Shown here piece by piece: positions 9,880 to 19,948 of a stretch of 64,000 nucleotides of DNA. The DNA comes from Ailurus styani (Eukaryota > Chordata > Mammalia > Carnivora > Ailuridae), in contig LNAC01000039.1 in the NCBI GenBank assembly GCA_002007465.1, forward strand, positions 2,864,178-2,928,177, given 5' to 3'. The notes under the pieces are model-generated. The model ran no database searches and was not told the DNA's origin. It worked only from the letters and a program-made list of their open reading frames with translations. The stretch's first letter is position 1. Every line of letters starts with the position of its first letter. Made by a program: the position numbers and the translations under genes.

Positions 9880-11300
9880 CATTTGCATAAACACAGAAAA
9901 ATTTATTTATCCATTCTATCGTCACTCTACATTTGGGTTGTTTCTACTATGGGACAGGTATGAATAGAACTTTTATGATCATTCTTACTACATGTCTATT
10001 GGTTCATACATGCATGCATTTCTGTCCAGTAACTACATCAAAGTATTATTACTATGCTCCTGCCTATGCGTAACTTCAACTTGAGTAACAAAGGGCCAAC
10101 TGCTTCACAAAATGATCTATGGACTTGTATCTTTACTGGGAGCAGATGAGATTTTAAGGTGCTACATGTCCACCATTTGGTATTGCCAACTCTTCAATTT
10201 CTGCCTTCTGGTGATCATGTAGTGATATCTCATTGTGGTTTTGATTTGCATTTCCCTGACGGGTAAAGAACTTGAACAGCTTTTCATGTATTTGTTTTGC
10301 CCTTCGGATATAGTGTTTTGTGAAGTAGACACACCGCTCAGATCTTCCTTCAAGGAAGGTCATGTTGCCTGGCAGCAGGGAGTGTGGTCGGCAGACAGCT
10401 TCCAGCCAACAGTTCCTTCAGGGTTGATCTTGATACAGAGAACCACCTTGGCAAGGTCATGCTCTTCCTGAGGAACCCAAGCTCACTGAACAAGGCAGGA
10501 CTATAAAAACGCAGCCTTTTCAGCCTGGCATGGGGTATACTAATAAGCAATATTCACTCCTGAGCACCCCTCCTAGCTTGGCCCAGGCTTTGCTAGGCCT
10601 ACGTCAAAGTTCAGCTCCTTTCTCTGCCCCATCCTGATTCCTCGTTCTTTTGTTCAGAATAAACATCTTGGTTCTTAGTAAACAACTGACATCATAAACC
10701 CCTTCTCAGTGTCTGCTTCTGAAGGACCCAATCTGTGAAACAAAGTGTCTTTTTAAGCCTAGTGCCAATTTTCCCATTGAGTTGTCTTTTTTTTTCTTTT
10801 ACCAATTTGTAGGAGTCTTTTGTTTAGTATGGATTCAAGTGCTTTGTCAATTGTGTGTGTGGCTAATAACTTCTCCCACGCTAGGGCTTCCATATTTCAT
10901 CTCTTTATTGTGTCTTTGAAGAACAAAAAGTCCTTCATTTGGATGTAATTCAATTTCTCAATTTTTTTTTCCTTTTCAGACATGCCCTTTGTAGCCTACC
11001 CTAAGGTCATAAATATCTCCTATATTCTAAAAGCTTTTATTGTTTTGCCTTTCAAATTTAGACTTCCAAGCCACCTGGAATTAATTGTTGCATAAAGGAT
11101 GAGATGGTGTCCGCATCATTTCCCCTCCCCTCCCAATGCATATCCCATTGTCCCAGGACCGTATTTTGAAAACGCCTTCTTTTCCTTCACTGTACTGCAA
11201 TGCCAACTTGTCACGTACACCAGGTGCGTGAGTCTGTCCACATGTGTGGGCCTGTTTCTGGATTTCCATTCTGTGTCACTGACCTCTTTGCTTTTGTCCT
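9880..11300 (-). repeat. L1M antisense fragments, interrupted by an LTR-like insert
   Basis: 'tttatttatccattctatcg', 'catttgggttgtttctac', then 'cattgtggttttgatttgca', 'tttccctgac', and after 10790 'cattgagttgtc', 'gtgctttgtcaattgtgtgt' and 'ccacctggaattaattgttg' follow the antisense of L1 ORF2 and 3' sequence in order. The element is broken between about 10319 and 10742 by an unrelated block. Confidence 0.65.
10319..10742 (+). mobile_element. Possible solo LTR inserted in L1
   Basis: The block interrupts the L1 and has LTR-like architecture in the plus orientation. It starts with TG and has a TATA-type box 'actataaaaacgc' at about 10500, a poly(A) signal 'agaataaac' at about 10658, and a TG...CA-type end near 10742. 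No internal proviral sequence is present. I cannot name the family and saw no convincing target duplication. Confidence 0.4.
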
Positions 11301-11639
11301 AACACCACACTGCCCTAATTCCCGTTCTCTTTGAAGCCCATTTGGAATAGGGTTTTGTCTCCGACTGTTCCCCTGCAACTGCTCTTAGGGAGATCAGCAA
11401 CACTTCTTCCTGGCTAAGGCCCCTGTTCCTCTCACTTGCCTTCTTAGCTGCAGGTGACACCAGAGGTATCCCTTCTCCTGACCACACTCTTGGTTTTCCT
11501 GTGACCACACCGTGTGCTCCCTCTCTGTCTCCTCCGCCCTTGCCTCCCCTGCCCCCCAGTCTGGTAATGTCAATCCCCCCCGGGGCCCAGACCTCTGTCC
11601 TTATTTCTTTGGGGTTCTCATTTAGCATGGTAATGCCAT

Positions 11640-12745
11640 GTAACCCCAAATTTGTATTCCTAACTAGACTTTGTGGGCAAACTCTAGACTCATCCATCCA
11701 GCTGCCTCCCTAACTTTTCCATTTGAAGAATCTCAAACTGACTTCTAATCTTTCCCCCTAGATCTGTTCCACATCTTGCCTTTACCTTCTCAGCTGATGG
11801 CAAACTCCATCCTTCCACTTGCTCAGGAACATTCTTAGCAGCAGACTTACTCTTCTCTTTCTCTCTTAACAGCACATCCAATTCATGAGGAAATGCTGCC
11901 TGCTTTACTTTCAAATCTGTGCAGCCCAAATCCAAACAGTGCACCCCACCTCCACAGTTGCCACCCTGTCAGAGCCTCTGCATAGACAAACGCACAGCAC
12001 CTGTTGCCTTGTAATGTAGGTGAAAACTCCCGGGAGATTTCTGCAATAACCTTTTCACTGGGTCTTCCTGCTTCAGCCCCTCTCCTTAGTCTAGTTTTTG
12101 CTTTTGTTTTTGTCTTTGTTTTTAAATTTTTTTTAAGATTTTGTTTATTTACTTGAGAGAGAGGGAAAGCATGAGAAGGGGGAGGATCAGAGGGAAAAGC
12201 AGACTCCCCGCTGGGCAGGGAGCCCCATGCGGGACTCTATCCCGGGACTCCAGGATCATGACCTGAGCTGAAGGCAGTCGTTTAACCAACTGAGCCACCC
12301 AGGAGCTCTTTGTCTTTGTTGTAAACGCAACAGCAGGAGTGATCCTTTTAAGACACATGCAGATCCCATCACTCTCCTGCTCAAAAACCTGCAATGGCTC
12401 CCACTTCCCTCAGAGTGGAAGTCCATGTCCTTACAAGGACCTACAAGTCCCAGCCTGCTGCGACTTCATTCTCTCTCCCCGATTCACTCTGATGCGGCCC
12501 CTGGCCTCTCAGGTGCTCTGCCCAAAGGTCAGACCACTCCTGTCTGACAACCCGTGTCTGGAACATTCTGCTCCCAAGCACCTGCACCGCTAACTTCTTC
12601 ACCCCTTCCAGCCTCGGCCCAGATGTCAGCTTTGAGAGGAGCCTCCATCTTGACCCAGAAGACTGAAACCTGCCCTCTCGCTACTTTCTTTACCTTTCTC
12701 TACTCCTTCTTTTTCCCTTACTACACTTACCACCCTCGAATGTAC
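11640..12745 (+). repeat. L2 (CR1-clade LINE), split by a SINE
   Basis: Order of phrases: 'gactcatccatccagctgcc', 'ggcaaactccatccttccac', 'ttgctcaggaac', 'tctgcaataaccttttcact'. After the SINE come 'agtgatccttttaagacaca', 'tcaaaaacctgcaatggctc' and 'agtggaagtccatgtcctta'. This is the 3' part of L2, covering the degraded reverse-transcriptase C-terminus, running on the plus strand for about 900 bp without the insert. Confidence 0.7.
12124..12306 (-). repeat. Can-SINE inserted in L2
   Basis: Reverse-orientation SINE: 'ttaagattttgtttatttac' at the start and 'ctgagccacccaggagc' at the end. The flanking 'tttgtctttg' occurs on both sides, giving the target duplication. L2 continues directly after it. 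Confidence 0.88.
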
Positions 12746-12839
12746 TATTGACACCGCTTATCGATCACGTTTCTTTCCTTTTCCCCCTTGTAGAGTGTAG
12801 GGCAGGGCTCTTTTCCCGCTGTTTTGTTCTGGGTTCCAA

Positions 12840-13290
12840 GCACCTGGGCCAGGAAGCAGCCGCCCCTCGCTCCACCCCCAGCCCTGCAGCTGGCGCCTGC
12901 GAGGGGCTCCGCCATGGGGCTCCCGCTGCCCGCTCTGCCCGAGGCAGCGGCGTGGGGCCGCGAGACTCATGCATGCAGCACCCCGTCCAGAAGCGTGCCT
13001 GCGTCCCCGCTCCGCTTCTGCCCCACGGGTCACTTCTCTTCTCTTAGTCCTCCTTTCTCTGTCTCTCCCTCCCCTCCCCTCCCATCCACGCCCGGCCCTC
13101 GGGGGGTCCAACCGAGAGGGCCATTTCCTCCGGCTGCGGAGAAGGCATCTCACCAGGTTCCAGGACCTCCGCGCAGACCGTCCCTAACTTCCCGGGCCCC
13201 ACCGACGGAGCTCCAAACTGCAGCCCAGGGATTTCGCTCCCAGCCCTACGTTCCAGCTCTGCTTCCGCGGAGGGCTCGGGAGGCAATACC
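12840..13290. promoter_or_regulatory. Second GC/CpG-rich block
   Basis: A moderately CpG-dense stretch ('ggcagcggcgtggggccgcg', 'cgtccccgctccgc', 'gcggagggctcggg'). It carries overlapping open frames on both strands, the longest 187 codons on the plus strand, but the translations are Pro/Arg/Ala/Ser-rich without recognisable domains. It may be a weak CpG island or regulatory element; coding function is not supported. Confidence 0.4.
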
Positions 13291-13967
13291 CTTGTACCAA
13301 ATGCAAAGTAAACTTGACAAATCCTACCGAGATGGAGGAAGGCCTTTTAAAGATTTTTTTCTCGCTCTGAAAATTTTTCTTTTTTAACACACATTCGGAA
13401 TTCTACTCCAAACTCCGTTTTAGTATTACCGAAACCGAGCTCCCGTCTGCAACGTGCTGCTCTGATGCGTCACTCCTGACATTTACTGAGATACCCTGTC
13501 ATTAAGTCAGCAGACTTGAAAGATGTGGGGGCTTTCGGTGTATAAAGAAATAATGCTGTGAATCATAACACTAGAGTTTGATCTCCAATTCTCAAAAGCA
13601 CTTTGCTGAAAATCACATTAATCCTTATAACTTCCATGACAATAGGCCCAGATCAAGTGTCTTATGAGTAATGGGTGGGTGGTGGGGCAAGAGCTCCTGG
13701 GATGGTGGCAGGAAGAGTAACTGCGGAGCTGGGAACCAGGAGTGGCTTGTGGGGCAAGCTGCAACTCCAAGAGCCTTGGAAGGGGTGCCTTGCCTTCCTT
13801 CAGCTGGGGCGCCCCCCAGGGACTCCCCCTTCTCTCTGTGTATGTTGTCACATCAGGAAGAGGAACTGTAGGCCTTTGGAGAAATCTGTAAAGTGACGTA
13901 GGGCACAGCCAGTGACTGAAATCCTAAGAACGTGGCAGAGAATCAAGAATTTTAAAAGCTGGAGAGA

Positions 13968-14009
13968 AACTAACAACACTGTATGTTAATTACACTGGAA
14001 TTTTTTGAA
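13968..14009 (+). repeat. 42-bp L1 3'-end micro-insertion
   Basis: 'ctaacaacactgtatgttaa' and 'ttacactggaatt' form the extreme 3' end of a carnivore L1. It is bracketed by a perfect 13-bp target duplication (aaagctggagaga at 13955-13967 and 14010-14022). It is an extremely 5'-truncated retrotransposition event. Confidence 0.75.
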
Positions 14010-15183
14010 AAAGCTGGAGAGACTTTGGATGTGATTATAAAGTAAGTAGACTAATTTTACAAAGATATAGATGCAGACTAATGCATATACATGAGGGAGG
14101 CTGTAGTTATCCTGGTAATACTGGATGTCTCAAATGCAGGTGAGGGATCAAGATTTTTAAAGTCTCTCATTGAATTTTAGTCACATACCTAATTCTTGAT
14201 CAAAATGGCTATCACCAAATTTGATTATTCTCACCATTCATCTACATAATCTCTTGGCAACTTTTCAGTCAAAACCAAAAATTAATCTTCCCTCAAAGGA
14301 TGATCAAAGGTGCCAGCACGACTGTTCAGAATATCTCAAGAGTTTCCTCGATTTTAACCAAAAGTCAAAAGACTCCCTTGTAAGCAGAGGTACTATGTAT
14401 TTTGAATTCCAACTTTTGAAAGACAGTTTTCCATGGGGGTCTCACGTTTCTGCACACCTTGTGAGCAGAGGCACAGAGCTTGTTCCAGGCTTTCTATGTT
14501 TACGTAGGAAAGTAGCTTGGAAGAGAGAGTATCTCCCTCTTGGACAGCTTTGCTTGTAACACCCTTTAAAAGACTAGGCTTCCTGAGCTAGAAATTCCTC
14601 AGCTGTGACTCAAACATATTTACATGCAGCATCTGCCTGGGCTGGCTGCTCTGTGTAGCCCCCATGGAACTGGGGAGACAAGAGGAGCAGACGGGGAACA
14701 TGAAGCCCATGCAGCCTGCGGTGCCCCTAACCCAGGACTCTCCTGTCTTTTGCTAACATCTATGATACTGCGGCAGGTTAACTTGTTAGCCTGCACACAG
14801 CATCTCAGCCCCTTCATAGTTCTTGATACCAACCACCCCCAAAATTTAAATTTTATAGAATAAAAGTATTTTTTAGTCCTACCTAATTTCCCACTTCTCT
14901 CACACAAACAATCTAATACAATTCCAGCACGATGAATAAATAGACATTGTCTTCTGGAATTTGTTGCAAAGGGACCTAGTATTTCCAGCTAGAAAACCGA
15001 GAAGTAAATATAATGTATTAAAGGATACATGTAAGAAAAAGGATAGATAGGGCTAAAAAAGGGTAAAGGGGAAGAAGGTAATCCTAGAAGGTGGAAATAG
15101 AAATAATTTACAAAGCAGGTCTTTAATTTTGGTTTAGTCCCACAGGCTAAACCATTCTTTGCTAATGAAAATTATAGCCGTAT

Positions 15184-15196
15184 CGCCCTCTACCGG
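15184..15196 (-). promoter_or_regulatory. CTCF-like core motif
   Basis: The minus strand reads CCGGTAGAGGGCG, which satisfies every position of the CTCF core CCRSYAGRKGGCR. It lies about 1 kb beyond the inferred SEC63 3' end, in unique sequence, and has the same orientation as the motif at 7911. No occupancy is implied by sequence alone. Confidence 0.6.
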
Positions 15197-15421
15197 AACC
15201 AGGCTGGAAACTACAGGGAAATAGTTTGAAGTTGCTCTTTACAGACACTGCTCACATCTCTGTTATCTATTGCTACCGTTTTCCAGATTTTAAAGTGTAA
15301 ACCTCGGGTGTTCAGAAAGATAAAGGAACACAGCTCCCTTTGCATTTGCAGCCTGACACGTTAATGCTGAACCATCTAGGGCTGAAAAGACAGTGGACAA
15401 ACCTTCCCATACTCACCTTTA

Positions 15422-15615
15422 TTTTTTTTTAAGATTTTATTTATTTATTTGACAGAGAGAGAGAGAGATCACAAGTAGGCAGAGAGGCAGAGACAGAGGG
15501 GGAAGCAGGCTCCCCGCTGAGCAAAAAGCCCAACGCGGGCCTCGATCCCAGGACCCTGAGATCATGACCTGAGCCGAAGGCAGAGGCTTAACCCACTGAG
15601 CCACCCAGGTGCCCC
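15422..15615 (-). repeat. Can-SINE (SINEC)
   Basis: Reverse-orientation young SINE, with head complement 'actgagccacccaggtgccc'. The flanking 'ccatactcaccttta' is present at both ends as a target duplication. Confidence 0.92.
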
Positions 15616-15937
15616 CATACTCACCTTTAATTTGTAGCAGCCAGATTACAGGGACCTCTAATAGCTGTAGCCTTTGCTGGACGTTCCAGCAGGTAGTCCC
15701 TAGCACTTTGGCCTCTGCCTGCCCCACTTCCATTCCATGGATGACATCTGCTTAGAGCTCTTCCCTCATAGTTCTTAGCCCCATCATGAAACCTACTCAA
15801 TTCCATCTTAGAAAGTGTCACTTTGCTCCTGGGGACTACAGGTGGGCTAGACAGAGTGAATGCAAGCTCTCAGCAGAATAACATCACATTGTGAATTCAG
15901 TGAGTACCAAAGGTGCAAATCTTCATTATAGTTTATT

Positions 15938-16130
15938 TTTTTAGATTTTATTTATTTATCTGACACAGAGAGAGAGATCACAAGTAGGCAGAGAGACAGG
16001 CAGAGAGAGAGGGGGAAGCAGGGTCCCTGCTGAGCAGGGAGCCCGATTCGGGGCTCGATCCCAGGACCTTGAGATCATGACCTGAGCTGAAGGCAGAGGC
16101 TTTAACCCACTGAGCCACCCAGGCATTCCT
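15938..16130 (-). repeat. Can-SINE (SINEC)
   Basis: Reverse-orientation SINE: 'ttagattttatttatttatc' at the start and 'gagccacccaggcattcc' at the end. The flanking 'cttcattatagttta' and 'cttcattttagttta' are the target duplication. It is the last SINE before the SINE-free SEC63 3' UTR region. Confidence 0.9.
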
Positions 16131-16214
16131 TCATTTTAGTTTAAATGCCACCCTATCTATACCTAAAAGCAACATATCCAAATGTTTCAACCATGTACTG
16201 AAATAAAAAAAATT

Positions 16215-19200
16215 ATAATGCACCAATAAATGTATTTATTTATGAATTATAGAAGTGTACAATTGTACAGTATATTATGTACATTATAAAACACACAAAA
16301 ATAGAAATTTGAAAGGATGAGAGTAAATACAAATAACCATTTTAACATTTTCCCCATGGACTGATTATCTGCATACCCCAGGGATATAACACACTCCCAC
16401 CTGAAACCACAGTCCTGATGCATGCCAATGATCGCTGTATTTGGATTTTTAGCTCAGGTTACAGAAAAATGTACAAGATCACAGCTTTTTAAAGTTTTGC
16501 AAAATAGCCCTAGTATCTAGTTTAAATGTGTGAAGATGTTTGATGCTAACTTAAGACATATTTGGACTAATCACAATACAGCTAGTGAAATGTTACTTTA
16601 TGGTTCACTGATAGCGGCTTCATTTTAAGGCAAACTAAATAGGGGATTTCATGGAGTTGAGTAAGACTATTTGGAGAGAAAAATGCTTTAAAGAAATACT
16701 CCAACATAAAGATGAGGATTTGCTTATTAAAGAAAATAAAGAGCCAATAGCTAGCATCTAAAAAAAAGTTCCTCACCTACAGTGGAAAAGACTTAAAAAA
16801 AAAAAAAGTATTCCAAACAATGGCCTTTTGCTAATGCAAATGGATTAGAATGGATTGCCACACATCTATCTGCCTGTCCTAATACCAGTGAATCCATAAG
16901 AACATGAATTCTTTCATTTTTATAGCCCCAGTAGCCAATCATAGACCCAGGCACATAGAAACTCAGTGAATATATGAATGATGAACAACTGCTCAAAAAA
17001 TATGTAGAGTGCTGAATCATATTTGAAATAATTGTTGCTGAAGAACACTCCAGCATCTGGTTTTGATTTGTTGAAGCGAGTAACTAGATAAACGTCATGG
17101 TCAGTGATGCACTCAGAGAGCTTCATTACCTTCCTCCACATTCTCCTGCCCCCTTTCCCCAGCAGTCCTCTGCCATTCCCGTACCCCTGTTGCTTGCACC
17201 CGAGGTCTGAGCTTCCTGCCATGCAGTGGAGTGCCGTGGACAGTCTCGTCCTTCTCCACCCCTCAGTGCAAGCCGGGAGAACTAGAAGAGTACTGTCCTC
17301 TACAGAGAACCTTGTTCAAAGTGTTTGGTTTTAGAAAATACTCATGAAAACATAAAAATGTTTAGATAGGACACGAACATCTGACTTTCAAGATTGAAAT
17401 ACACACATGACAACTGCTAGACTTTCAATTGTGGTCTCCTCATGGAAGAGTTATCTTCTAATAAGTACTTCACCAATTTAAAGAGATTAAAACGTTATTT
17501 AAGTAACTTAATTTCGTAAATAACCAGTTTCACTTTGTGTACACACACTGAATGTTTTCATCTATATGTTCACTTATTCTGTTGACAAAAATGTCAGTTT
17601 CTTGGTGAAAACAAAACTAAAACTACACTTTTCATTAGATTAAATGCAAACCAGGGTTAGTTATCAAATCCCGATCAAGAGAAGAAGGGATATGGAGTTC
17701 AGAAATTTGCTGGAGAGATGGGAACTATAAACTGGGGGCTCAGTTCTTTCACTACTGCAGTATGGAAAGAGCTTTTTTTTTACCTAAAGTACTAATTAGA
17801 GAGTAATGTACTTACATAGTTGGGAAGTACATATGTATCCACAAAAGGCAAAGGAAAACAGGCTGCTGAGCTTTTCTAAGGTCAAGGTGATGCTGGTTTT
17901 TTCTAAGCACTGTGGTGAGTGAGTGGGCTGTGAAATCATCCTCTCTGGAGTCTTACATACAGAAGGCCAGTCGTTTGAAACAATAAAACCTCAGACGAAA
18001 TAGCCACTAGAATAGAAACACTTTTCTTGAATATTATCTTTCAAGGAAACCAGGACATGTGCACATTACACACTGTTTGGTTCGCTCACACGTTTCCGTG
18101 AACCCCCTTTGGCTTGTTGCTACAGGTGGGCCTCACTCCAGTCTCTCGGACGTAAGTGACAAGCAGCTGTCTCACCTGACACTGCAGCTTCACAGAAAAA
18201 CCTGACTCAAAACGTGAACCCACCCTCTACTTGTAAAATGAAACAAAAACTCAGTGGCACTACTGCCTGCCAAGGAAGGGTCTCACTAACGTCTTTAAAA
18301 ACAAAACAAAACAAAACAAAGAGGTGACGGAATTTCCAATGAAGAAACTGCTTTGAGTATATTGTAGAAATTATATCCTAAATTTAGAACCAGAAAAACC
18401 ATTTATGTTTTTGGTAATTTTCAAACTTTATTTCCAACTACTGCAGTAACAAAATACCAGTGAAAATTCTGCATGGAATGTGGCAACCTTTTAAGTCAAT
18501 AAGGTCACAAATTAGTATTCCAACAGTACTTTGGCCTACGGAGATTTTGATAGGAGAGGATGATTACAACCAGTCCTATAACATTACAGACATATCCTTC
18601 CTCAGTATCTAGAAATAAAAGTAACCATCCTACCTCAATGATTCATCATGTATACATTTCTACTCTTTGTAAGCACTATCCTTCTGGGTTTCAATGTGTG
18701 AGGGGGAAATTCCTCCCACACATGGGTTTCTCTATACCATAGAGAAATAGCGATCACTTCTGCAGTAATGTACATTATTAAATTTTTAGTTGAAAATAAG
18801 AGTGAATTTTCCTATTATATACTTTCTCTGGAAGTAAAGAGACACACACCATTACAAACGGAAAATGGGTCAAACTTCTATTTTATTGACAGGAGTCCAA
18901 AATGAATACAAAAAAATGCCTCCTTTGCATGTTATGTTTTTTTTTTTTCTTCCTTAAAAGGCTTCTGAGTCAGGTAGATTAAAAGCTAAGAATGTATTTC
19001 AGCTTTTATAGTGAACCTTTTAAAAAAGGTTTAATAACATGAGTCACCAACATCAGAGAACATATGGTCCCACAATCATTTTTAGACCTATAGCTTATAA
19101 AAAGAATTAGATCCTGCACTGATCTGCTAAAATAGAGGCTTAAAAATGTTTTAAGCCATTAAAAGCCATTTTTATTATCTGTCTGATAACTCTGGGCAAT

Positions 19201-19804
19201 TAAGAAAAGGAAAATCCCCAACATAGCCCTCTATATTATGTGGAATGTGACAGAATGCCAACTTATGACCAAGACAGGTAAAAATAAAAAGTTTAAAGCT
19301 ATGAATGGAGCCGCTATAAACAGTCTTGTATCACTGCAAATTGTCAATAAATGAATGACAGAGCTTATCAAAAGATTAAAACTTGAGCAGATGTTACTTA
19401 AAACATTTGTGTGGTGTTTATCATACTTTAATGTTTGCTGAAAACTAAAGCTAAACAAAGAAAAATTGCTCACTTATAGATTGGTTTTCATGTACCTTTA
19501 CTTTTACTGGGACCATAAATTGATCAGATAATACATAGCCCACACTTCTGGACAGTTGTAACAAAGGGTTTATTATCGTTTGCCGATGAAATAAATGCAC
19601 CATCCCATACTTGAAAGGCTTTGACAAGCCATAAGCAGTTTTCAGACTGTACCAAGGCATCACCACTGCCTAGTTATATTATGCACCCATTTCTAGTAAA
19701 GAACTAACACCTCCCTCAACATCAGTTCTGTGCTGTTTCTGGTTTATTATACACTTCCAAAACAGCAAAAAGTTGCAAATACTGTGGTCCATTCATAGTA
19801 CTGC
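16215..19804 (-). other. SEC63: SEC63 3' untranslated region (inferred)
   Basis: About 3.6 kb follows the stop codon on the minus strand. Unlike both flanks, it contains no SINE, L1 or L2 that I can recognise. It is AT-rich with several AATAAA-type and AU-rich stretches. Human SEC63 has a long 3' UTR of similar scale (from memory). The distal boundary is a guess based on the poly(A) signal near 16235. An (AAAAC)n run sits at about 18297-18320. Open frames of 60-116 codons here are not supported as genes. Confidence 0.6.
16235..16240 (-). terminator. SEC63: Candidate distal poly(A) signal of SEC63
   Basis: The minus strand reads AATAAATAAATAC here. About 15-25 bases downstream is a 'GGTGCATTATAATTTTTTTT' stretch that could serve as the U/GU-rich element. 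Other AATAAA copies exist upstream (for example near 18428, 18889 and 19742 on the minus strand), so alternative shorter transcripts are possible. Confidence 0.4.
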
Positions 19805-19948
19805 TTAGTCATCATCTTCCTCCTCTTCTTCCTCCTCCTCAAAGCTATCTTCAAAGCCCTCGCTGTCCTCCTGGTCTTCATCCCCCTCTATTGCTGTATC
19901 CCACTGCGGGTGATTTTCTGGTACAGGTTTAGCCTCATGAACTTCCAA
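19805..19948 (-). CDS. SEC63: SEC63 exon 21 coding part (residues 714-760, stop)
   Basis: The acceptor is CTTTATAG, followed by [16 protein letters not shown] and ending in an acidic tail: eight Glu then three Asp, with TAA at 19805-19807. The tail is the cytosolic segment known to contact the translocon or Sec62. Ser748 in 'FEDSFEE' matches the CK2 site described for the human protein. The Glu run is encoded by mixed GAA/GAG codons, which limits slippage. Confidence 0.97.
   Translation of the reverse strand: MEVHEAKPVPENHPQWDTAIEGDEDQEDSEGFEDSFEEEEEEEEDDD

Larger units (their letters stand above)
13300..15405. other. Intergenic sequence, mostly unique
   Basis: No gene recognised. It contains a tiny L1 tail insertion (13968-14009) and a CTCF-like motif (15184-15196), listed separately. 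The open frames here are short and unlike known proteins. Confidence 0.5.

Noticed and set aside
10319..10742. Functional retroviral provirus
   Set aside because: Only an LTR-like block is present; there is no internal coding region or second LTR nearby.
12824..13387. 187-codon plus-strand open frame
   Set aside because: It lies in the second GC-rich block, overlaps several other frames, is low complexity and resembles no protein I know.
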